Positions 22,459 through 33,140 of a stretch of 64,000 nt of DNA are shown here, one piece after another. The DNA is from Calycina herbarum (lineage: Eukaryota; Ascomycota; Leotiomycetes; Helotiales; Pezizellaceae). Numbering within the stretch: the first letter of the stretch is position 1; every line of letters begins with the position of its first letter. The stretch covers positions 105,175-169,174 of the forward strand of contig LLEY01000139.1 of NCBI GenBank assembly GCA_001414485.1. Reading direction: 5' to 3'. Below the pieces are notes generated by a model that worked only from the letters and a program-made list of their open reading frames with translations, did no database searches and had not been told where the DNA came from. Both the position numbers and the translations under genes were made by a program.

Positions 22459-23526
22459 CTATCTCTGGGCCATCTCATTTTTCAAAACGTCCCATATCCA
22501 CCATTCCAGTTGTTCTCTTGCATTAAGTCCAACGCATTTATTTTTCTCGGTTTCACCCAATCCCATGGACTTATACCTCAAACACTCATGTCGAATCTCC
22601 TGTACAAGAGTAACCTGTTTCCAATACCACCCCGTCGCACGGTAACCTAGTAATACCATCATAAACTGAAGCATCAAAATCCCATATGCCACATGGTCTC
22701 CTGACGGAACTTCCCACAATGAGTCTAGCTTTCCCCAGTCATTGTAGGTCATTTGGATGAACCACATCGCTATGAACGTTGGCGTGAGGATGCACCAGAA
22801 GAGGATTTCTTTGCTGTACATATGGACTATAGCCATAGGTTGCGATCTCGGGTCCGTCAAATTTTCAGCGAGGCATTCTCTTTCCATCGAGGCCGTGTCT
22901 TCCGCATTCATTCTGAACAACCCATTCCATATCCATGAATATGCCCCAAACGTTGAACGTATACAAGCCAGTATCTCCCTTTGGTACTCTTCTGTGCTAA
23001 GGCCTGCTCTGGATGGCACTGGCAAGCCTACAGAATATCCCGACCAAAAGGTAAAGGAGCAGATTGCGAATAGTATTAAGTAAGAGAGATACAAGTAGTT
23101 CGCTTCTACCTTTCGTGCCGGTAGGTTCCAAGGAAAATTGTAACAGTACTCATCGATGTTGTGACAGGATACTACAACAAAGAATACAACTCCGAGAATT
23201 GTTAATAACTTCGTAATTCTGCCAGCGGTGCATGCATCGTCTGAGTCGTAGACATGAATAGGCACTCCGTTCATATCCACTGGAATAATAGGTATACCGT
23301 ACTTGTCGTCCACGGGTAAGTCGTTTCTATCCACTCGCAAGTTATTCTTATGTATTTGACAGATAGGTACCTCGCGTGTAATCACTGGCAAGTCCTTTAT
23401 CTCTACAGGTGAGTCGTTTATTTCCACTGTCAAGGTGTTGTCCGCGGGCAAGTCGTTGATATCTTCCGGGAAGTTGTCTACCCAGACATATTCTCTCGAA
23501 GGGCTTTCATCTCGATAGTAACTCAT
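22459..23526 (-). CDS. Four-helix membrane protein with N-terminal DLPV repeats (orphan)
   Basis: A single exon of 355 residues; the ATG at 23526 is followed by MSYYRDESPSREYVWVD. Residues 15-90 are acidic and carry a short repeating unit of the kind ND-L/S-P-V/A: DINDLPADN, EINDSPVEI, KDLPVIT, RNDLPVDDK, GIPIIPVDMNGVPIHV. Four hydrophobic segments follow: about 105-123 (LLTILGVVFFVVVSC), 142-165 (YLYLSYLILFAICSFTFW), 240-262 (ILFWCILTPTFIAMWF) and 283-305 (GILMLQFMMVLLG). A charged tail of ~50 residues ends the protein. I recognise no family. It may be a lineage-specific plasma-membrane or ER protein. The repeats suggest an exposed segment that evolves by duplication. It is flanked by TIR elements, and a TATA-like box lies 55 bp upstream. 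Confidence 0.75.
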   Translation of the reverse strand: MSYYRDESPSREYVWVDNFPEDINDLPADNTLTVEINDSPVEIKDLPVITREVPICQIHKNNLRVDRNDLPVDDKYGIPIIPVDMNGVPIHVYDSDDACTAGRITKLLTILGVVFFVVVSCHNIDEYCYNFPWNLPARKVEANYLYLSYLILFAICSFTFWSGYSVGLPVPSRAGLSTEEYQREILACIRSTFGAYSWIWNGLFRMNAEDTASMERECLAENLTDPRSQPMAIVHMYSKEILFWCILTPTFIAMWFIQMTYNDWGKLDSLWEVPSGDHVAYGILMLQFMMVLLGYRATGWYWKQVTLVQEIRHECLRYKSMGLGETEKNKCVGLNAREQLEWWIWDVLKNEMAQR

Positions 23527-23577
23527 GGCGGTGATTAAATGATTTGAAACGTTAATGTTAATGAGGATAGCATGCTG

Positions 23578-23589
23578 AATATATATATT
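23578..23589 (-). promoter_or_regulatory. TATA box of the four-helix membrane protein gene
   Basis: An AATATATATATTC tract lies about 55 bp upstream of the ATG at 23526, on the gene's own strand side. It is a symmetric TATA tract and supports this ORF being transcribed. Confidence 0.4.
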
Positions 23590-23992
23590 CCCTCTAAAGT
23601 GAATGACGTTTTCATCATTCTTGTCGTCGTCATAGCACTAAACCACCGCTTTAATGGGCCTAGGTACACTGGACCATCACTAAACCTCCTCAATTAGCAA
23701 CTAGATTTTTGTCCACGAGTTGCTACGTTTAATTACCAATGGGACATGAGAGGAAGAGAATGGCAAAGGTATCGGATTATTTAATAGGCGCTACTTTCTA
23801 TATATTTAGGTCTAAAATTAGGCCCGAAAGGATTTTAAGAAGCTTGAATCATAAGTCCTCTTTTCTATAATGAAGACCCCGTAGTAGTAGAAAACTAACC
23901 TGAAGTTATATCTTGCCGAGCTTCCCCCTTTTTTATTCCGCGCGGAAAGGGAAAGAGCGAACTCAACCTTTTCGACACTTCGACTTCGACGG

Positions 23993-24211
23993 CTCGCTGT
24001 GGACAGAAAAAGCGGCAGTGTTCGTGCCTGCCTGCATAGCTCCTTGTTCCAGCTATGTAGGGTAACTCAAAGTAATTGCCCTAGATACTTCGAACAATTT
24101 AAAATATCAACCTAAAGTTCTAGAACAATCAATCTAGATTGTTTCAAAATGTTAGAACAACGAGCAAGATAGGAAGGTACGAAAACTACCGCTTTTTCTG
24201 TCCACAGCGAG
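23993..24211. mobile_element. MITE-like TIR element, family A copy 3 (best preserved)
   Basis: Both ends begin CTCGCTGTGGACAGAAAAAG when read inward. The match continues (CGGCAGT against CGGTAGT), so it covers at least 26 of 27 bases. The element is 219 bp with no coding frame. Immediately to the right, GTATTTACTGCCGTCTTTTC, then TGTCCACC, is another right-hand end, so this copy seems to sit inside or against an older copy. It is the sharpest member of the family and the one to use as query. Confidence 0.8.
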
Positions 24212-24520
24212 AGTATTTACTGCCGTCTTTTCTGTCCACCTGGAGGACGGGTCGCTAATTCCCTTTCCATATCGACTTAATAAGACTGCTCGACTGCGAA
24301 CAGTCCCTAGGTCACATAGCTCCCGTAGGAGAATAAAAACCACAACGCTCCGACGAAACATTAGTACCTCCTCTACTCGGATACTCGATAAACGCAGTCC
24401 CATCTAAAGATGCAGACTCACAAACACCCCTCAGAAAAGACAAGAAATTGAGAAGACAAAATCATGATAAAAAAATTCCTGGCCAACTTTACATAGTAAT
24501 CGTAGACCGCCGTGGTTAGG

Positions 24521-24697
24521 GGGGGAAAAAAGCAACAGTGAACACTAAACACAGGTTCATAATCCTCGTTTGAACCTTCCAGGACACCCAAGTATCTTTT
24601 TAATTGTCCTAAACCCTTGGAACATCTAATAACATTAACTCAAATCATCCTGAACAACGAGAAATATTCACTTGCTGCTGCCTTTCCCGACAGCGAA
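24521..24697. mobile_element. MITE-like TIR element, family A copy 4 (decayed)
   Basis: The left end reads GGAAAAAAGCAACAGTGAAC. The reverse complement of the right end reads GGGAAAGGCAGCAGCAAGTG. The arms are weaker than in the other copies, but the interior has the same CTAAACCCTTGGAACAT / ATCCTGAACAACGAG style, and the length (~177 bp) fits. Confidence 0.45.
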
Positions 24698-24919
24698 CGA
24701 GAGAGTAAGAGAGGTATGTCGCCACCAAAAATACCTAAAGACACAACCCCTTGGTTGTCAAAAAATTATAATAAGCATTATAAACTAACTCGTACAAAGC
24801 CCCCCACCAAAAGATTCATACAGGTATATATCATTTCATCATCACCTCGTAACTCCCCTTCCCTTCCCTCACTGCCCTCTCACCCCATAAACTCCACCGC
24901 CAAGCACCCACCCACCCAC

Positions 24920-26725
24920 TCACTCGTCGCTTCCCTCCTTAATTCTTTTTTCCTCTTCCGCAACGTAGTCTCTAAAACCCTCCCCTCTAAGACTGCTCAC
25001 TCCGCGTCTCACAACCCCACTCCTCAAACTCCGTCCATCCCTCTCATAAACCAAATTAACAACCATCAAACTCGCCACAAAAAGCCACACATCGCCACCC
25101 CTCACCCCCCTCCACCACCCCCTCTTCCTCCCAACCTTCCACAAACTGTCTAAACTCGTCCGTGCCGAATACAAGAACTCGGATCTCGCTTGTCCGCGCA
25201 CCACGAACCCCCAAAGACCCCCCAGCATGCCACCAAGGAAAAATCTCTGTGTAGCCAGGATGTGTCTAGGAAGGAATTGCTGGAAGAAACAAATCGCGCC
25301 CCAACTCGTTCCTATTGATCCAGCGACGAAAGAGGAGTAGAGCAAGATGCGGGAGGCGAGTTTATTAAGCGTCATAATCGGGGATTTATAAAAAGTTTTG
25401 TACTTGGGTAAAGAGAGGAGGACGAATATGGCGGTGAAGAAACGGGTTAGTTGCGGGAAGACGCGGATCCAGTATGTGAGGTAGGTGCGGAGACAGGAGG
25501 GGTCGGAGGGGTGGAGGGTCGCGCAGGTGAGGGATGTTATTAGGGGGTGTGCGGGGGAGGTTATGGGTGAGATTGAGGTGAGGGATTTGGGGAGGGTTGT
25601 TTTGTTGTTTGGGAAGAGGATGGGGGAGATGAAGGGTCTGGGGTTTGTTAGTGATAATTTGATATTGTTTTGAGGATGGTGACTTACGGGTAATTGAGCT
25701 TCGCAGTTTCAGCAAGTTTATCAACGATTTCGTAGGTATTTGGCCACGAAAGCGCTGCTGGATAGTCTTCCGGTCTCGTCTGAATATACTGCGGCGAGTA
25801 TTTCAGAATGAAATCTCCATATGCCTTTAGAAATCATTAGCAATTCCCCAGTAAACCATGAGGACTCACTCACCTTCGGGAAACAATCCCGATCAAAAAC
25901 AAAAGCGTGAAGCAATTGTCCACAAGTCAAAGGATACAACAACCAACTCCCCCACCACCAAGGCCTTTCCCATTTACTCCCCTCCCTCCCCCAAATCCAG
26001 CCCTCATCCTCCGCATGATTATAAGCAAACTCCGCCGCGCGACTCAACGCATATATCGATATCGAAACCCTCAATTGGTCACCCGGATAAACACCCAGCG
26101 CGAACCCCGCAAGACTAGCCCCCACAGCAGGAGCCAAACTAGAGGTTAAAGTCTTACTAGTCCTCTTATTCCTCTGTCGAAAAGGTCTAGCTTCAGGCGT
26201 AAGAAGATGAGCTCTCAATCGCGTGAAGAAGCGGAAAAGAATCCGGTGAAGGAGTAGAATGGTAGATAACGAGAGGGAGAGTCGAAAGTTAGGTGATCTC
26301 CATAATGGGACTCTCTTCCCTCTTTCAAAAAAAGTCAGCATCCAATTCACCTTCAGAAAATCCAACTACAAAAGAGTAAAAAAATAAACAAACTTAACAA
26401 CCCCACCCCCCAAAAACCGTTCCTTAACAGCCCCCCAAGCCTTCAATCCCGCCGCCGTAGCAAAGAACACCCTCAAACTCGCCCTGACAGCCGCAGCATT
26501 ATAATCATCCCTCCCCGGCCGTTCCAGCAACTTCTCAACCTTCGCAACAGTCGGTGCGTTGCGCTGCAGAACCTTGGACCTTGAGATGATGAATTTATGT
26601 AGGGTTTCGTATTCCTTCGAGGAGATGGTGTATCGGAGGGCGTTACGTAGGATAGGGTCAGCTGTTGATTTGGCAGATATTCGATCGCGTGAAGGCTTTG
26701 GACCTTCGTCGGAAGTCGAAGCCAT
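24920..26725 (-). CDS. TMEM135/PMP52-like multi-pass membrane protein
   Basis: Four exons: 26725-26394, 26321-25874, 25824-25688 and 25637-24920. The protein has 544 residues. Donors are GTTTGT, GTGAGT and GTAAGT; introns 1 and 3 have good branch points (GCTGAC, ACTAAC), and all phases agree. Marks of the TMEM135 family are LRNALRYTISSKEYETLHKF near the start; hydrophobic RLSLSLSTILLLHRILF; LAPAVGASLAGFALGVYP; WWWGSWLLYPLTCGQLLHAF, then VFDRDCFPKAYGDFILKYSP; and the Cys/Pro turn CATLHPSDPSCLRTYLTYW, then IRVFPQLTRFFTAIFVLLSL. In mammals TMEM135/PMP52 sits in peroxisomes and mitochondria and affects lipid handling and organelle dynamics. A peroxisomal or mitochondrial location here is by analogy. 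Older annotations may show this gene as several fragments. Confidence 0.85.
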
Positions 26726-27111
26726 TGTGGTTTGTTTGGATTATGGTGGCATGGATGGGTGTTGTTGATTTTCTGAGTCTGGTTGTTCTCCAATTTCCCA
26801 GACGTGAGCTTCAATCAATGCGCCAGACATGTGAACCTCGGTAGAACGAGCCGGATCACGTGGGGGGTTGAGGTGGAGTTTAGGTCAAGCCTCAAGTAGA
26901 TATGGCACTATTCACAGGAAGTTTTGGTGATTTAGATATTTATCTTGATTATTACTATTAACATTCGATACTTTTACAAGTAACATTGTGTGGTGATTAA
27001 TATATACGCCCAATGACCATCCGACACGGATCGACGCCAGCAACCCATCGAGTAACTCCAAAGTACAGTAACCCTACTCCCGTCACCCAGCAAACTCCTC
27101 CATACCATGCA
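26726..27111. other. Short intergenic stretch
   Basis: It holds the promoter of the TMEM135-like gene and the 3' end of the leucine-rich-repeat gene, which lies on the same strand. No other feature seen. Confidence 0.5.
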
Positions 27112-30100
27112 TTAATCAATATCCGTGGTGCTCGTTTCGCTGGTCGGAATCCGGTCTCTTAACCATGCAAGTGTAGCTTCCGTTCCCTTCTCCAAAATCG
27201 TGTACTTTGGAACCCTAAATCGGTTGCCGCTCACGTCCAATCGCTCCAAACCACCTGGCCCACCAAGCAACCCAATTCGAGCATTGAGGCTGTTGATATC
27301 ATTGCTGCTACAGTCCAAGATTCTTAGACCCTTGATGTTTTCAGGGGATAACTCTCGGATTGTGTTGTGTGACGCGAATACATTAACCAGGTTTGGAAAA
27401 TGCTGTCGCAAATTTGGAAGCGCGGTAAGTCGATTAAAACTGAAATCGAGTTTCTCCAACTGTGGTGCAATCAGATGCTGCATCAGTGGTTGTAGCGAAT
27501 TCAAGGTGTTGGAACTGATGTTTAGTTCTTTCAAAACCGGTAACTCGAGATCATCCTTCATGAAGCTGTCGTTATTCAATTCGTTGTGTGCGATGCTCAG
27601 AGATGTCAGAGTCATGGCGAAAAAGGCAATGGAGCTAGGAATCTCTTTGAACACGTTGTGGTGTAACTCCAACGCCTTGATGTTGTTGGTCGCCGCGATT
27701 TGAGCCACTGCAACAGGGTTGAGAGAATGAGACTGAGTATTGGATCGATCAAGAACATTTCCAAATCGCACAGGCCAGTCTGTTGAGGATGGTCCGGGGG
27801 ATAGTGGTGACAATGGCGCAACGCCAAAAGAAAACTCTCCACTTTCCAAATTATTGCTGACTTCATGCTCTGGTGGTACCATCCTTGCCTTTAATGCTCG
27901 CTTCAAATCATCGGTTGCCATGCTAGCAAACTTCTTCTCCCGCAATGGATTTCCACTGACTCTAAAAGCATCAAGGCTATCCATTCCTCCGATGTTGTCG
28001 TCCAGAATTTTGATGTTATTGCCAGTGAAATCCGCATACTTGACTTTTGGTAAAGTGACGAAACCTTCTGGAACACAGGAAATACTGTTATCTTCTGCTG
28101 CAATCGTCAACAGGCTGACCCAGGATGTCAAATCTGGAAGATCCGATAAGCGATTGGAGGAGCAGTTGAGCTGATGAAGGCTAGGAAGACCAAGAGTTCC
28201 ATCAGTAATTCTGGTGAGCGAGTTACAAGACACGTCCAGGACTTGGAGTTTCGACAGCTCTTCGACCTCAGTAGTGATCAAAACACCAGAAAGTTTGTTC
28301 TTGGAGGCGAGTAGTTCAGTGAGAGGCAAATGGCTTAATGCCCCAAAAGAGAGGGTTGCCAACTTGTTCTCTTTGACGTTGAGCACTCGAAGACGAACAA
28401 GCTCTGCGAGACCATCAGGAAGAGATGCTAGCGCATTGCGTTGCAAATCTAGAGTCTCAAGATTGGTAAGACCAGATATTCTCGCATCCAAAGGTCCAGA
28501 CAATTCGTTTCCCCCGAGCTTAAGATCACGCAAGGATGGAAGCTGAGAAATAACTTCAAAGCATGTGTTGCCAAGTTTGTTGTTTGACTGCAAAATATTA
28601 GCACATGAAATGGGTTGGCAGTGAACCGACTTACAAGATTGAGGGACGTAAGTATCTCAAGCCGCCTCAGACCCATTGGCAATTCTACCAACAAGTTGCC
28701 GTGCAAATCTAGAGTCTCCAAGCCACCAAATTGATTGCCTTTGGAATCTTCGTCATCTGCCATGTCTCGGGGATCAATATCGGGAAACACATCATCACTT
28801 AGTTTTTCAAACTCGTTATCAGCAGCGATGAACTTCGTGAGATCGACACTTTCAGCCCAAGAACCCCCAGTAGCCTCGAGACTATACATATTCATCACCT
28901 CTTCGGGAATTTCCTTGAAACCCATTGCGGCGATGTTGAGACGCCCGTCTGCACGTGCAGCATCAACACGCTTTCGAAGTAATCCTTTGACTCCCTTTTC
29001 GCTCATTTGTTGATTGAAAGGATCGTCAGAGAGACCAAAATCAAAAGTGGCACTTGGAATTACGGGTGTTTCTTCCATTTCTCTTGAAGTAGATGCCGGT
29101 GCCATCTTTGCAGCAGCTGCTCGTTTTGCGGCCTTGGCCTTGGCTATTTGATCTCTCAGTGCATTTGATGACTTCTTGGGAGTGGTATCATTATGCTCGG
29201 GGGAGGCAGTAGTTGTCGAAGTCACTGTTGAGATTTTTGATGTAGTTGAAGCACCTTCGGAAGACGTGTTTGAAAACGTAGACTTTTTCTTTGGGCCAAA
29301 CCCAATTCTGTCGATATCGCTGGATTGGTCCAAGGTTGTCATGGATGGTTTGCGGAAAAGTCCATTCACAGAAGCACGAGGCTTCAATGGGCGTGCCGAA
29401 AAGGTCTTACTTTTGATCGCTTGAGCATTAGGGTTGTTTTTGGTTGGGCTTGGGGAACGCTCGCGTGGGGATACACTGAATATTGGCGACGGCAATTTGG
29501 AAGATGCATTGGGTGTTTGTGGGAAATTGAGCTGGATATTGGATGGTTTCTTGACCAATCTTCCAGTATTGGGACGCCCCGAGGCAAAACTAGACTGCTG
29601 AGGTGGTCTGTATGTATTTGTAGAGGCTCGGAAATCCGTTTGCAGCGAATGGGGTTGACCGGCGCTTGAGGTAGGTCTCGAAAACGAGCGAGTTGGCGGG
29701 TTCATTGCACTGTCTGGCTGATGGCTGGACCCGGGTCTTGACGATACACCGCTCGATGAAGACCTCATTGGATTTTCTGTGGAATAAAAGCTTGAGCCCC
29801 TCCTTCTTACTGCCGGGGAAGATGGGATATTCTGCAAAGTCTCCATTGTTCTCTCCGCTAAGGATGGGCGAGGTTTCCGAGAGCGAACTGTCGAGTTGAA
29901 GTCCAGCTCTTCTGATTCTTCAATCAACACATTATCCTTATCCCTCGAATTTGCGGTCGTCTGTGACTCGCCAAGGAAGTTTTGCGAAGTCTTTCTATAT
30001 AGGGTATCATAGCTCGTTTTTCGTGCAAGGCGTCCGGTAGGAGTGTGGACAACGCTGCCAGTGGAGACATTGCGGTCTTGAGGCAGCGACGTTAAATTAT

Positions 30101-30326
30101 CGCGAACTCGTGATGGTGTAGAGGGTATGCGAGGTTTAGCGGAGGTGGAGGAAGATAATTGTTCGCGAGAAGGAGTACTTCGTAATCGAGGATTGACAAT
30201 CGTCGACTTTTGTGGTTGCTGAAGATTATCTCGGGATGCAGCAGGTCGTAGAGGTGGACGCATTACCGGAAGCCTCGATGGTCTTGGGATGCCAGACGGG
30301 CGGGAGGCATTTGGTGGTTGGTCCAT
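27112..30326 (-). CDS. Leucine-rich-repeat protein, LRRC40-like
   Basis: Two exons: 30326-28635 and 28587-27112. The 47-nt intron has a GTAAGT donor, a TGCTAAT branch point and a TTGCAG acceptor, in phase 0. It falls inside an LRR unit (LTSLNL / SNNKLG). The protein has 1055 residues. The first ~430 residues are Ser/Pro/Arg-rich and disordered, with many RS/SP motifs (MDQPPNASRPSGIPRPSRLP). Residues ~385-410 are Ala/Lys-rich (RDQIAKAKAAKRAAAAK). Then come two LRR blocks, first with repeats such as LETLDLHGNLLVELP, LRDLKLGGNELSG and LETLDLQRNALASLP, later with LTSLSIAHNELNND, LKELNISSNTLNSL and LERLDVSGNRFRVP. The protein ends in an acidic tail (TSETSTTDID). LRRC40 family members have this two-block LRR layout; the long disordered N-terminus is a fungal addition. 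It is probably a scaffold; its partner is unknown. Confidence 0.92.
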
Positions 30327-31622
30327 GATGGGTGTGGTGTACTACTGGTGGCTATTCAGATATCAACCCTGGTCGAGCAAGTGAAGTTGCTGGTGCTGGA
30401 GGGTGTGCAGGTGGGTGTGCAGGTTGTCGTCTGCCGCGGTAGTGGTTGAAGCTCTCGAAGAAGTTGACTTGTGAGGGGTAGCTGGGGAGCTGGGTAGCAG
30501 GGCACCTGGGTTGGTGAAGGTGAAGGTTAAAGAGCAAGCAAGCAGAGCTTCAATGGCAATGGCAATGGCAAGGTGGCCGTTTGCTCAATTCATTTCGGCC
30601 GGAGAGTTTCGTCGGCGTCAAGGCGCAATCGATTACTCGTATTTCCAGATCGGGGAGTAAGTTCACGTCTTTTGGCGCGTCAACCAGTTTGTGGGAGAGT
30701 AGTTTTGTAGTTTTATTGACAGGTCACAATCCGACCAATAAGGGATGGAAAAGAAATCGGGGGTTGCCCTGCAGTCTGGCTGCCTGGATATTGGGGCGGA
30801 AAGTCTTCGCGAGCAGAACACCTGCTCTTTTTTGGCAAACTCTCTCCCTACACTGCTTTTATTCACTTACCTACTTGGCCTGTTAAACGTTGAGGTGATA
30901 TAATCTCATCTACGACTCCCGTCAGGATGAAGTGTACGAGCACATTCACATTTCGACCAATTTCAATTTCCTCCGAGTTCCGCACGTGTACCGCTCAAGC
31001 CCACTCTCCCGTAGATCAGCGTGGTGCAGTTGGCGGATCTTTGATAATTGGTGAGAGCGGCATGCCGAGTAATTAATTGTATGTGCGAGAAGGTTTGAAA
31101 GAAAACAATACTCCAGATTTTTTGGAACAAGAGCAATTGAATATTGTTTCCCAATTTAATAAAAAAATGACTTCTCACTCAGTGCTCGTTCAGTACGCGG
31201 TAGGATAATTCCCGTAGTACTAGCATGGCGTGGTTGGTTGCCGGTGGTAACCAGCCTTCTGATTTTGAGCCTCTTTTCTTAGCTTAGATTCCCGCCACCA
31301 TCAATACCACGACGTGAACTCGTGTAGCAGCTAGCTGCTCTGCTATTGTCCCTAGTATGTATACCATTGTCCCATCTTCCCATTCCATCCCAACAATTGC
31401 CATTCACACACAATCGTCACAGTCATCGCTCATCCCAGCTGACAGCTCAACGTAGACGCGCTACTCCCACTTGTTGCACACTCAACACCTTGAGCGCAAA
31501 CCCCAAGACATCGGTGTCGCAATCCAGCTATTTAGTACATACCATACAGTGCAGAAATAATACTCAAGCTCACATCACCCTCGACGTGGTACAGGCCATC
31601 CAGGTTGCTTCCTCCCGTCACA
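30327..31622. other. Divergent promoter region
   Basis: About 1.3 kb between the minus-strand LRR gene and the plus-strand coiled-coil gene, so it should hold both promoters. No coding frame is supported. Near 30.4 kb is a short CCTGCACACCCACCTGCACA-like direct repeat on the minus strand. Confidence 0.55.
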
Positions 31623-33140
31623 ATGAGCTCCCAAAGCTCCGTCATTGAGGCTACATCAACTCCCGTCGAAACCCCTTCAACTCCACAAAACCCTAACCTC
31701 GATCTTCCGACACTCAAGAATAACGATCGAGCCGCGTCTCCCAATACTTCATTGCTTGTTGCCCCGAGCACAGCCTCTCTAACTCCGCCGCCCTCTTCAC
31801 AAGTTCCAACCATGCGAACATCGACACTTGCAACATCCCGTCTCCCCACACTCACTCCCAGGCCCGATCCATCAGCATTATCATCTCCACCACCCACAGG
31901 CATGAATGGCACAAAGAGAGACACTACTGCTACCCGCGCACCGGCCTCAAAGATCACTCCGGACAAAGTCGCCAATGCATCGGCTGAGGAGTTGCGTGAG
32001 ATGCTACAATCAGTTCTTGCAGAGAACAAAAAGCTGGACATTGCAGCTCGTGAAGCTCGCATGTCGGCAGCTCACTACCAGCTTCAACATAATTTGCTCA
32101 GCATCGAAAGCGAGGAAGCCGTAAAGCATCTGGAAGTGGAACATGATATGACCCTTCGAGAGGTTGAACTTCTTCAGCTCCGCGTTCAAGATGCATTGGA
32201 CCCTCCCGAACTCGAGCGTTACAGAAGAAAGTCAAAGATGCTGGAGGAAGAAAACCGGAGACTCAGTGATAACTTGCGAAAGGCCAAGAGAATCATTATA
32301 TCCAAAGAGGATGATATCATCGACTTGGAGATTGATGTCAAACAACTTCGGGAGAGAATCCGCGTCAATCGCACACACATCAACGAAATGCGTAGCCCTG
32401 GTGGAATTTTTCATAACCCTAGTTTGCACAACTCTCCAGCAACTCCTCAGCAATATCGCGGTACTCCAAGACACACTCCAATGACGAACCAATCAATTCG
32501 ACGAGCCCGTGATCAAAGTCAGGAACCTTTTGCTGCTTTGCTTCTTGCAGACCGTGTATTGAGTCAAGAAAATAACAGTGCGCCTTCAACCCCTATCGTC
32601 ACTCGACGACCAGAGCAACGCACCCCAAATCGACACAACAGAAATGTACAATCACTCTCCTCGTTGCCAACTACACCAGGATCGGCTCGACCAACAACTG
32701 CCAACTCAACACTTTTGCCATCTGCACAATTCTCCTCCCATGCAGAGGCTAGAGTTGCTTCCACACTTGCGGCAGGATCTGTTCAGCAACCAAGAGAGAG
32801 ACGTCGTAAATCTCGCGACAGCACTATCTCGGCTTCTGATTCCGAGGAAATTGCCCGTGCAGCTGCTTCATATCGCGAAGAGAGTGAAGAGGTCAATGAA
32901 AGTCAAGCTAGTCAAAGTGCAACTGAGATGCTTCGTCGAGACCCCCGCGAGTCTTTTGAAGTCGCCGCCTCCCGTACGTCAACACCTGTTCAACAACATC
33001 AGCCAAAAATTCGTGGCCCCGTCACCAAGTCGAACGTCGACAAGAGAAAGCGAGTTTCCGAAGAACATGATTATGTCTCCAAGAAACCTCGGGGGGCTGC
33101 CAATGTTGGATTAGGAATTGAGTATGAATCTCATCGATGA
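31623..33140 (+). CDS. Conserved fungal coiled-coil protein, unknown function
   Basis: A single exon of 505 residues. I chose the ATG at 31623 (MSSQSSVIEATSTPVETPS) because the open frame upstream begins with TTG. Residues 1-115 are Ser/Thr/Pro-rich. Residues ~118-250 form a long coiled coil: ASAEELREMLQSVLAENKKL, AREARMSAAHYQLQHNLLSI, EEAVKHLEVEHDMTLREVEL and LEEENRRLSDNLRKAKRIII, then EDDIIDLEIDVKQLRERI. Residues 260-400 are basic and Ser/Pro/Thr-rich with TPxR-like motifs (RRPEQRTPNRHNR). The tail ends in a basic stretch KSNVDKRKRVSEE, a possible nuclear signal. The layout (disordered, coiled coil, basic SP/TP tail) fits a cytoskeletal or cell-cycle phosphoprotein, but I know no assigned function. 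Confidence 0.85.
   Translation: MSSQSSVIEATSTPVETPSTPQNPNLDLPTLKNNDRAASPNTSLLVAPSTASLTPPPSSQVPTMRTSTLATSRLPTLTPRPDPSALSSPPPTGMNGTKRDTTATRAPASKITPDKVANASAEELREMLQSVLAENKKLDIAAREARMSAAHYQLQHNLLSIESEEAVKHLEVEHDMTLREVELLQLRVQDALDPPELERYRRKSKMLEEENRRLSDNLRKAKRIIISKEDDIIDLEIDVKQLRERIRVNRTHINEMRSPGGIFHNPSLHNSPATPQQYRGTPRHTPMTNQSIRRARDQSQEPFAALLLADRVLSQENNSAPSTPIVTRRPEQRTPNRHNRNVQSLSSLPTTPGSARPTTANSTLLPSAQFSSHAEARVASTLAAGSVQQPRERRRKSRDSTISASDSEEIARAAASYREESEEVNESQASQSATEMLRRDPRESFEVAASRTSTPVQQHQPKIRGPVTKSNVDKRKRVSEEHDYVSKKPRGAANVGLGIEYESHR

Larger units (their letters stand above)
23527..24919. other. Intergenic rich in TIR-element debris
   Basis: The stretch between the membrane-protein gene and the TMEM135-like gene holds one good family A copy (23993-24211), a loose right end at 24212-24245 and a decayed copy at about 24521-24697. 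About 24.82-24.92 kb is C-rich and is the 3' flank of the next minus-strand gene. Confidence 0.6.

Noticed and set aside
24617..25153. 178-codon plus-strand frame rich in Pro, His and Ser
   Set aside because: It begins in TIR debris and then runs opposite the last exon of the TMEM135-like gene.
25858..26149. Plus-strand frames opposite the TMEM135-like gene
   Set aside because: They are shadows of exon 2; the minus-strand exon has clear family motifs.
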